Source of the DNA: an uncultured Lachnospiraceae bacterium
GTDB lineage: Bacteria > Bacillota > Clostridia > Lachnospirales > Lachnospiraceae
DNA: 5,427 nt
Reading direction: 5' to 3'
Assembly: GCA_910586955.1 (NCBI GenBank)
Contig: CAJUMM010000135.1
Span: forward strand, 1 to 5,427
The notes beneath the pieces are model-generated. The model was given only the letters and a program-made list of their open reading frames with translations. It did not search any database and had not been told where the DNA came from. This document shows, one piece after another, positions 1 to 4,722 of the stretch; within the stretch, counting starts at the first letter, position 1, and every line of letters starts with the position of its first letter. The position numbers and the translations under genes are program-made.

Positions 1-1
1 G

Positions 2-709
2 ACAAACCTGCGGCAGCCCATAGGGGAGCTTCCTAAGGAGGATGCAGGAGAGGTCCTGAATGAATCCAAGGGAGAGACGAAAGAGGCGGTACTGCCGGCG
101 GACAGGAAAGAAGAGAAACCGGAGGCGAAGACTTCTCTGGAGAAGCCGGTGAAGCAGGCTACGAAAGAGGTGTCCGTGACGGATAAGAAGCCGGAGGCAG
201 GAGCAGAGCAGGCGGTTACAAGCCGGCAGCCGGAAACCCGCCCCGTGGAACAGGCACCTGTGAGGAACGAGATTCCCAAGGATTATATCCGTGTACAGCA
301 GCCGGAAGAGATCCCGGAGAAAATCCTGGATCAGCTTCTTGTGAGGACAGCGGAAGGCCGGAAGGAATTTGAAGTACAGCTGGAACCCTATGACCTGGGG
401 AAAATCATGATCCGGGTTGCCTTCGGAAAAGAAGCTACCACCGTATCCATCGTCTGCACGGAGCCTAAGACCATGGAGCTGATGGCGAAAAACGCCAGAG
501 AGATCGGCGCCATTATGGAGGAGAATCTGGGAAGTCCCACCACCATCGTAGTGGAAGACAAGGAAGCCGGGTACCTGGAGCAGCAAAAGCAGGGGAACGG
601 CGGAAACCAGGGACAGCAGTCCGGTGAGGAGTCCGGCAGGCAGAACAAGAAAGACCGGGAGAACGAAGGAAATGATTTCCTGCAGCAGCTTCGCCTGGGA
701 CTGATTTAA
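2..709 (+). CDS. fliK: Flagellar hook-length control protein FliK, C-terminal part (5' truncated)
   Basis: The reading frame is open from the left edge, so the first 235 residues visible are the 3' part of a longer gene; the GTG at 149 is an internal valine, not a start. The first ~100 visible residues are rich in Pro, Glu, Lys and Ala, as in the disordered linker of FliK. Visible residues ~106-189 match the FliK C-terminal domain (Flg_hook family): a short helix (ILDQLLVRT), the LEPYDLGKIMIRV strand with the typical LEP-x-x-LG signature, then a helix ending MEENLG. The tail is Gln/Gly/Asn-rich and ends FLQQLRLGLI. FliK is exported, measures hook length and triggers the export switch at FlhB from hook to filament substrates. 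It is followed 30 nt later by flgD, the usual neighbour. The domain call is firm; full length and N-terminus cannot be judged. Confidence 0.9.
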   Translation, partial: TNLRQPIGELPKEDAGEVLNESKGETKEAVLPADRKEEKPEAKTSLEKPVKQATKEVSVTDKKPEAGAEQAVTSRQPETRPVEQAPVRNEIPKDYIRVQQPEEIPEKILDQLLVRTAEGRKEFEVQLEPYDLGKIMIRVAFGKEATTVSIVCTEPKTMELMAKNAREIGAIMEENLGSPTTIVVEDKEAGYLEQQKQGNGGNQGQQSGEESGRQNKKDRENEGNDFLQQLRLGLI

Positions 710-739
710 GAATGAAATGTAAGAAAGGAGTGAAAGCGA

Positions 740-1282
740 ATGCCCGTATCAGAGGTAAACAGTACTCAGCAGAGCACGGCGGCAAACACTTATGTGCGTA
801 AAGATGCCCAGCCCAATAACAGTATGCTTTCCATGGATGATTTCTGGAAGCTTCTGGCAGCACAGCTCCGCTATCAGGATATGAGCAATCCCATGAGCAA
901 CAGCGAGATGATGGGCCAGCTGACCCAGATGGCTACCATGAGTGCCATGGACGGCATGTCAACCATCGTCAACACCGCTATGAGCAACATGGCCCAGATT
1001 TCCCTTTCCACTTACGCAACCACTCTTCTGGGAAGAGAGATTACGGTAGCGGACGTGGATAAGAACGGAGATTTGGTAGGAACCACTACCGGCGTAGTAG
1101 AAGGTCTTTCCCTTACAGGAAGCAATCCTTATCTCTACATCAACGGCAAAGAGTATAACTTAAGCCAGATTATGTCTATGGGCAAGCTTCCCCAGAAGGA
1201 GGAAGAAGGCGGAGACGAGACCGGGAAGGATGAAGGCACCGGGGAAGGCGATAAGACAGAAACCGAGACTCCTGCAGTCTAG
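740..1282 (+). CDS. flgD: Flagellar hook assembly protein FlgD (hook cap)
   Basis: This 180-residue protein is the scaffold that caps the growing hook and lets FlgE subunits polymerise. Residues 29-75 carry the FlgD N-terminal signature: MDDFWKLLAAQLRYQD, then NPMSNSEMMGQLTQMATMSAM, matching the family pattern of F-x-K-L-L-x-x-Q-L-x-x-Q-D-P-x-x-P and a Q-L-x-Q segment. Residues ~96-147 (LLGREITVADVDKNGD to NGKEYNLSQI) resemble the small Tudor-like C-terminal domain. The Ig-like FlgD domain of enterobacterial proteins seems absent, as in other short Firmicute FlgDs. The last ~30 residues are an acidic, low-complexity Glu/Gly/Thr tail. The protein is Met-rich (15 Met). ATG 740 is chosen because AAAGGAG at 724-730 lies 9 nt upstream. 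It sits between fliK and the FSKHA gene, with short gaps. Confidence 0.93.
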   Translation: MPVSEVNSTQQSTAANTYVRKDAQPNNSMLSMDDFWKLLAAQLRYQDMSNPMSNSEMMGQLTQMATMSAMDGMSTIVNTAMSNMAQISLSTYATTLLGREITVADVDKNGDLVGTTTGVVEGLSLTGSNPYLYINGKEYNLSQIMSMGKLPQKEEEGGDETGKDEGTGEGDKTETETPAV

Positions 1283-1294
1283 CCGGTATTTTGC

Positions 1295-1301
1295 AGGAAG
1301 G
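1295..1301 (+). promoter_or_regulatory. Ribosome binding site deciding the start of the FSKHA protein gene
   Basis: AGGAAGG followed by more G residues lies 7 nt before ATG 1309. An in-frame TTG at 1291 would overlap this site and has no Shine-Dalgarno sequence of its own, so the ATG at 1309 is the better start. Confidence 0.75.
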
Positions 1302-1308
1302 GGGGCCT

Positions 1309-1698
1309 ATGGAGAGGATAGGAACTATCAGCCAGACTGTCAGCATCCAGCAGCTTCGCCTGGAGCATGAACAGCATCCTGCCGGCATAGGGAAGGCGGA
1401 AGGCGGATTTGGAGCGCTTCTGAAGAACGCCTTAAGCGATGGAAGCCAGGTACGGTTTTCCAAACATGCGGCGGCCCGTGTGGAACAGAGAGGCATAGAA
1501 GTGACAGACAGCTTCTTAAAGGATCTGAACCAGGCAGTGGGCAAGGCCCGGGAGAAGGGAGCCAAGGATGTAGTGGTTATCGGACAGCAGGGAGCTTTTA
1601 TTGTAAATGTCCCCAACAATGTAGTGGTAACTACCATGACAAGTCAGGAAATGAAACAGAATATTTTTACCAATATTGACAGCGCTGTACTCTTATAA
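1309..1698 (+). CDS. Conserved flagellar operon protein with FSKHA motif (TIGR02530-like)
   Basis: This 129-residue protein has no assigned biochemical role that I know of. It matches a small family found almost only between flgD and flgE in Clostridia and related bacteria (TIGR02530, putative flagellar protein). Family marks visible here are FSKHAAARVEQRGI at residues 50-63, a helix SFLKDLNQAVGKAREKG, a beta-rich segment DVVVIGQQGAFIVNVPNNVVVTT at 87-109, shown here only by its ends, and the C-terminal ENxFTNIDSAVI-like end, here QNIFTNIDSAVLL. There is no signal peptide or membrane segment. The ~45 N-terminal residues are Gln-rich and less conserved-looking. The location suggests a hook-assembly factor, such as a chaperone or accessory to FlgD or FlgE, but that is inference. 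The gene begins 26 nt after flgD; an 88-nt gap with a stem-loop follows before flgE. Confidence 0.85.
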   Translation: MERIGTISQTVSIQQLRLEHEQHPAGIGKAEGGFGALLKNALSDGSQVRFSKHAAARVEQRGIEVTDSFLKDLNQAVGKAREKGAKDVVVIGQQGAFIVNVPNNVVVTTMTSQEMKQNIFTNIDSAVLL

Positions 1699-1720
1699 GC
1701 CGGACCATTTATGGAGGTTT

Positions 1721-1747
1721 TCCCTCCGGGCAGAAGACCCGGAGGGA
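1721..1747 (+). repeat. Inverted repeat / stem-loop upstream of flgE
   Basis: TCCCTCCGGG (1721-1730) pairs perfectly with CCCGGAGGGA (1738-1747) across a 7-nt loop (CAGAAGA). Three further pairs with G-U wobbles could extend the stem to 1718-1750. No U tract follows, so it is not a standard intrinsic terminator. It ends 39 nt before the flgE start codon and does not cover the flgE ribosome binding site. The upstream GGAGG at 1713-1717 could compete for the CCTCC of the left arm, giving an alternative fold. A role in mRNA processing or stability is inferred. Confidence 0.75.
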
Positions 1748-1768
1748 GAGACAGCACAATATCACTTT

Positions 1769-1775
1769 GAAAGGA
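1769..1775 (+). promoter_or_regulatory. Ribosome binding site for flgE
   Basis: GAAAGGA lies 11 nt before the flgE ATG at 1787, a slightly long spacing. An out-of-frame ATG at 1780 sits only 4 nt after it and opens a four-codon frame (Met-Ala-Asn-Gly-stop) overlapping the flgE start. No other start in the flgE frame is better placed: the ATG at 1799 is 23 nt away, and the frame upstream of 1787 reads through the hairpin with no family similarity. Confidence 0.65.
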
Positions 1776-1786
1776 CGATATGGCAA

Positions 1787-2779
1787 ATGGTTAAATCAAT
1801 GTTTGCTGGTGTGTCTGGACTGAAGGCTCATCAGCAGAAAATGGACGTAATCGGTAACAACATTGCAAACGTAAATACCTGGGGTTACAAGGCCTACAGC
1901 TTTAACTTCCAGGATTCTATCTATACCACTTCCATCCAGAGCTCCGGCGGAACGGGAGAGGCCAATACCTACGGAGGAAAGAATCCCTCCCAGGTGGGCT
2001 ACGGTTCCGTTATGGGATCCATCAGCTTCCAGTACACCACGGGAGCTCCCTCTCCCACGGACAACGATCTGGACTGTATGATCGACGGTACGGGGTTGTT
2101 TTTGGTGGGACCTATGGTGCAGGGCGGTACTATTGATGCCACGGAGGCCGGCATCAAGGGATCCGGATGCTATCTTTCCCGTGTAGGTATTTTTACCATT
2201 GATAATAATGGGTATCTGGTGGATAATGCGGGAAATTATGTGTATGGGTATCCGGTAGAAGTTGACGATCAAGGTAGAATCATTTACTATGATGAAAATG
2301 GTAATAAATCTGACGATCCGAAAAAGGGTACCGCTAATGTTTTGACTGACGGACCGCTGACTCCGTTGCGTATTACCGTAGATTGGCAGGCTCCTAATCC
2401 TGCAACCGGAGAGGAGCGGGATCGTAACGTCCTGAACAGCCACAGCATCGACGCCAGAGGCATTGTCACCGGCGTGAACGACCGGGGCGAGACCATCACC
2501 TTAGGCCAGCTGGCCTTGATTGCCGTGGAGAACCCCAACGGCCTGGTTAAGGATACAGGGTACTATTTCAGTATCGGTGATAACTGCGGCGGCGTGACCT
2601 CCCACCAGCCCGGGGGCAATGTGGGAACCATCCGCAGCAAATACCTGGAGATGCCCAATGTGGACTTGGCCAATGAGTTTTCCAATATGATTACCACCCA
2701 GAGAGGATTCCAGGCCAACTCCAAGATCATCACCGTTACCGACGAGATGCTCCAGGAGCTTGTAAATATGAAGCGTTAA
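1787..2779 (+). CDS. flgE: Flagellar hook protein FlgE
   Basis: This 330-residue protein is the subunit of the hook, the universal joint outside the cell; it leaves through the flagellar type III export gate without a cleaved signal. The N-terminus, MVKSMFAGVSGLKAHQQKMD followed by ANVNTWGYK (residues 27-35), is the flagellar rod/hook family signature (usually ANVNTTGFK). The C-terminus, LEMPNVDLANEFSNMITTQR then GFQANSKIITVTDEMLQEL, is the matching C-terminal coiled-coil domain. Residues ~90-290 form the exposed middle domain. Length lies between B. subtilis FlgE (~264) and E. coli FlgE (~402). The start is ATG 1787; the frame stays open further upstream to an ATG at 1676, but that overlaps the previous gene and the hairpin. 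Odd points: a markedly A+T-rich stretch with AAT, GAT, TAT and GGT codons at about 2191-2340, and three cysteines (C97, C128, C267), unusual for an axial protein. An alternative label would be a FlgF/FlgG-like rod protein, but the context favours FlgE. Confidence 0.93.
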   Translation: MVKSMFAGVSGLKAHQQKMDVIGNNIANVNTWGYKAYSFNFQDSIYTTSIQSSGGTGEANTYGGKNPSQVGYGSVMGSISFQYTTGAPSPTDNDLDCMIDGTGLFLVGPMVQGGTIDATEAGIKGSGCYLSRVGIFTIDNNGYLVDNAGNYVYGYPVEVDDQGRIIYYDENGNKSDDPKKGTANVLTDGPLTPLRITVDWQAPNPATGEERDRNVLNSHSIDARGIVTGVNDRGETITLGQLALIAVENPNGLVKDTGYYFSIGDNCGGVTSHQPGGNVGTIRSKYLEMPNVDLANEFSNMITTQRGFQANSKIITVTDEMLQELVNMKR

Positions 2780-2788
2780 TTTGGATTG

Positions 2789-2827
2789 GGTTTTACCCTA
2801 CGGCCCTAAGGGCCGCGGGGTAAAACC
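2789..2827 (+). repeat. Long inverted repeat / stem-loop between flgE and flbD
   Basis: GGTTTTACCC (2789-2798) pairs perfectly with GGGTAAAACC (2818-2827). An inner stem, CGGCCC (2801-2806) with GGGCCG (2810-2815), closes on a UAA loop. One U-G pair and one A-C mismatch join the two stems, giving an 18-position stem. It begins 9 nt after the flgE stop. No U tract follows on the + strand, so a simple terminator is unlikely; the flbD ribosome binding site lies just beyond it and remains free. It could protect the flgE 3' end, be an RNase cleavage point, or cause partial attenuation; this is inference. Confidence 0.8.
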
Positions 2828-2834
2828 ATGCAAA

Positions 2835-2848
2835 GAGGAGGAAGAGGA
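2835..2848 (+). promoter_or_regulatory. Purine-rich ribosome binding site of flbD
   Basis: GAGGAGGAAGAGGA holds two overlapping Shine-Dalgarno matches: GAGGAGG, 14 nt from ATG 2856, and AGAGGA (2843-2848), 7 nt from it. This fixes the flbD start at 2856, not at the in-frame TTG 2781, which would translate through the hairpin. Confidence 0.7.
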
Positions 2849-2855
2849 TCTGAAT

Positions 2856-3053
2856 ATGATAATGCTGACGAAGTTAAACAAGGGGAAGATTGTAATCAAT
2901 GAGGCCCAGATCGAGTGTATTGAGCTGATTCCGGAGTCGAAGATCCTCATGATGAACGGCAGGTACTACGTGGTGGCGGAATCGGCGGAAGAAATTATAC
3001 AAAAATGCGTGGAATACAACGGAGCAGTAAAAAACTTCGTTCCCCATAGATAA
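2856..3053 (+). CDS. flbD: FlbD/SwrD family small flagellar protein
   Basis: This 65-residue protein begins MIMLTKLNKGKIVINEAQIE and continues with CIELIPESKILMMNGRYYVV and an amphipathic helix, AEEIIQKCVEYNGAV. That order, a strand with LTKLN-G, an IE-x-I-E-x-x-P segment, then NG-x-x-Y-V-V and a helix, is the FlbD family pattern (PF06289). No membrane segment or signal peptide is seen; it is expected to be cytoplasmic. The B. subtilis homologue, SwrD (YlzI), is reported to raise flagellar motor power and to be needed for swarming; here the gene directly precedes motA and motB, which fits a stator-related job. ATG 2862 is a possible alternative start two codons later. It is separated from flgE by a strong hairpin and from motA by 29 nt. 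Confidence 0.9.
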   Translation: MIMLTKLNKGKIVINEAQIECIELIPESKILMMNGRYYVVAESAEEIIQKCVEYNGAVKNFVPHR

Positions 3054-3082
3054 AGTATCAGAATGTAAGAGGTGAGAGACTT

Positions 3083-3919
3083 ATGGATTTGTCAACAGTT
3101 ATTGGAATCTTAGCAGGTGCAGCCCTGATTGTCTGGGGAATTAAATTTCAGAATCTGGGAAACTTCTGGGATCCCCAGAGTTTGGCTCTGACCCTGGGCG
3201 GCACGGTTGCAGCGGTAATCGCAAGCTTTCCCTTTAACCAGCTTAAAAAAATGGGAAGCCATTTTAAGATTCTGCTTCAGGGAAACCGCTACAATTACGG
3301 GGCTCTGATTGATCAGATGGTGGAGCTGGCCCAGCTGGCCAGGCAGAACGGTCTCCTTTCCCTGGAAGAGAAGGCCAACGAGATCGAGGATCCCTTCTTT
3401 AAGGGAGGCCTGATGCTGGTGGTGGATGCCACAGATGAAGATGAGATCCGGGCCAGGATGCAGAACGAGCTGGATTCCATGGCGGATCGGCATGATGCAG
3501 GGGTAGCCATTTACGAGAAGGCTTCCGGTTATGCGCCGGCCTTCGGTATGATTGGTACTCTGGTAGGTCTGGTAAACATGCTGAAAAGTATGGATATGGA
3601 TTCCGGCGGAGCCAGTTCCCTGGGAGCCGATATGTCCATCGCCCTGGTTACCACCTTTTACGGCTGTATTTTTGCAAACCTGATTTTTTCCCCTATTGCC
3701 AAGAAGCTCCGCATCCGCAATGACGAGGAGATGCAGTACCGCACCATTATGATGGAAGGCATTATGTCCATCCAGGCGGGGGATAATCCCAAACTCCTCC
3801 GGGAGAAGCTGGTTTCCAATCTGGATCAGAAGACCCAGGCTAAGCTCCGTGACGGCGGCGACGGCGGCGGAGAAGGCGGCGGTGGCGGCAAGAAGAAAGA
3901 GAAGAAGTCCAAGAAATAG
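3083..3919 (+). CDS. motA: Flagellar stator protein MotA
   Basis: This 278-residue inner-membrane protein forms the five-subunit ring around two MotB copies in the ion-driven stator. Four membrane segments are visible at about residues 5-20, 33-50, 148-168 and 182-203. The cytoplasmic loop (51-147) holds LARQNGLLSLEE, where R87 and E95 align with E. coli R90 and E98, the charges that engage FliG. The conserved prolines are P152, in APAFGMIGTLVGLVNML, and P204, in IFSPIAKKL, matching E. coli P173 and P222. The ~22-residue C-terminus is unusual: a Gly/Asp run followed by Lys-rich KKKEKKSKK, beyond the usual end of MotA. The start ATG 3083 has AGAGGTGAG about 7 nt upstream. motB follows after 15 nt, so the two are almost surely co-translated. 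Identity is secure; the driving ion cannot be read from MotA alone. Confidence 0.96.
   Translation: MDLSTVIGILAGAALIVWGIKFQNLGNFWDPQSLALTLGGTVAAVIASFPFNQLKKMGSHFKILLQGNRYNYGALIDQMVELAQLARQNGLLSLEEKANEIEDPFFKGGLMLVVDATDEDEIRARMQNELDSMADRHDAGVAIYEKASGYAPAFGMIGTLVGLVNMLKSMDMDSGGASSLGADMSIALVTTFYGCIFANLIFSPIAKKLRIRNDEEMQYRTIMMEGIMSIQAGDNPKLLREKLVSNLDQKTQAKLRDGGDGGGEGGGGGKKKEKKSKK
3851..3916 (+). repeat. GGC-rich low-complexity tract encoding the Gly/Lys tail of MotA
   Basis: Codons 257-278 of motA are made of GAC-GGC-GGC type repeats (ten Gly codons, eight of them GGC, by 3889) followed by AAG/AAA/GAG codons. The DNA pattern is prone to replication slippage, which in multiples of three would change tail length without a frameshift. 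Confidence 0.7.
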
Positions 3920-3934
3920 GGATAAGGTGATAAT

Positions 3935-4705
3935 ATGGCAAGAAAGAAAAAAAGTGCCGAGGAAGGCGCAAGCTGGATGGACACTTACGGCGACATGGTT
4001 ACGCTGCTCTTGTGCTTTTTTGTACTTCTCTACTCCATGTCCACCGTAGATGCCATGAAGTGGGAACTGGTGGTGAAGAGCTTTAACCCCAATGCGGAAA
4101 AGGTTTCCCAGATCGTCATCGAACAGGATCAAAATGAGGACGGCATGGAGGTCCCCGGCGGGACGGACGTTCCTCTGGAGGAGATCGAGGACTTTGAAGA
4201 TCTGTATTATCTCCTGATGGAGGCCGTGGAGCAGAACGGTCTGGAAGGAGATGTGGAACTTCATCAAGGAGAAGGCTATACATTTATTAATTTCCGTGAT
4301 AATATATTCTTTGACGGGAACAGTGCGGTGCTGAAAGAGGAAGGAAGGCAGATTTTAAGTGCCTTCGTGGGAGCCCTGAACGATGTGAGCAGTACCATCG
4401 GAGAGGTGCAGGTGCTGGGACATACCTCCCAGGCCCTTCCCGACGTCCCCAACGACCCTGTCAGTGACCGTGTGCTTTCCAGCGAGCGTGCAGCCCGGGT
4501 GGCGGCCTATATCCAGATGAATGGGAAGATAGATGCTGTGAAGATTACATCCATCGGTTACGGCCAGCATCGTCCGGTGGCAGGTTTTGCCACGGCGGAG
4601 GAGCGGGCCAAGAACAGGCGTGTGGAGATCCTTGTGACAAAGGATGATGCGGTAGTCCAGAGCCTGGAGGAGTATTACAGTGAGATTTATGAAGCTTCAG
4701 AATAA
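3935..4705 (+). CDS. motB: Flagellar stator protein MotB (OmpA-like peptidoglycan-binding)
   Basis: This 256-residue protein anchors the stator to peptidoglycan and carries the ion-binding aspartate. A short basic N-terminus (MARKKK) precedes one membrane helix at ~17-36, YGDMVTLLLCFFVLLYSMS; D20 aligns with the essential D32 of E. coli MotB. Residues ~37-115 hold the plug and an acidic linker (EEIEDFED). The OmpA-like domain (~116-235) shows INFRDNIFFDGNSAVL, GHTS at 162-165, LSSERAARVAAY with R185, GYGQHRP and the hallmark RAKNRRVEILV. The GHTS motif has Ser where most relatives have Asp (GHTD). The CFFVLL segment of the helix resembles Na+-type PomB proteins, so sodium coupling is possible but unproven. 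The start ATG 3935 has AAGGTGA just upstream. fliM follows 17 nt after the stop. Confidence 0.96.
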   Translation: MARKKKSAEEGASWMDTYGDMVTLLLCFFVLLYSMSTVDAMKWELVVKSFNPNAEKVSQIVIEQDQNEDGMEVPGGTDVPLEEIEDFEDLYYLLMEAVEQNGLEGDVELHQGEGYTFINFRDNIFFDGNSAVLKEEGRQILSAFVGALNDVSSTIGEVQVLGHTSQALPDVPNDPVSDRVLSSERAARVAAYIQMNGKIDAVKITSIGYGQHRPVAGFATAEERAKNRRVEILVTKDDAVVQSLEEYYSEIYEASE

Positions 4706-4722
4706 GTAAAGGCGGGAAAGCT

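Noticed and set aside
149..151. GTG as the start of fliK
   Set aside because: The frame is open to the left edge with the same Pro/Glu/Lys-rich composition, so this is an internal codon of a truncated gene.
683..1363. Exact 16-nt direct repeat CAGCAGCTTCGCCTGG at 683-698 and 1348-1363
   Set aside because: Both copies encode Gln-Gln-Leu-Arg-Leu in the correct frames of fliK and the FSKHA gene; shared codon bias explains it better than a functional repeat, though the length is a little surprising.
1711..1770. 19-codon frame (ATG to TGA) spanning the hairpin before flgE as a leader peptide
   Set aside because: No ribosome binding site precedes it, and the peptide has no notable codon run that would suggest attenuation.
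1676..1786. Upstream ATG that would extend FlgE by 37 residues
   Set aside because: It overlaps the end of the previous gene, has no Shine-Dalgarno sequence, translates through the hairpin, and the extra residues lie before the conserved FlgE N-terminus.
2789..2827. Rho-independent terminator after flgE
   Set aside because: The stem is strong but no run of T follows on the + strand, and the gene set continues immediately, so I list it as a stem-loop only.
2781..2855. TTG start that would extend FlbD by 25 residues
   Set aside because: It begins 2 nt after the flgE stop, reads through the stem-loop and precedes the strong ribosome binding site for ATG 2856.
3849..4049. 66-codon + strand frame spanning the motA-motB junction
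   Set aside because: It overlaps both genes in another frame and reads the repeat tail of motA as Ala/Arg runs; no family features.
3110..4267. Long open frame of 385 codons on the - strand across motA and motB
   Set aside because: It lies opposite two well-identified genes, has a His/Leu-rich composition typical of an antisense shadow of G+C-biased codons, no ribosome binding site that I can see, and no recognisable family.
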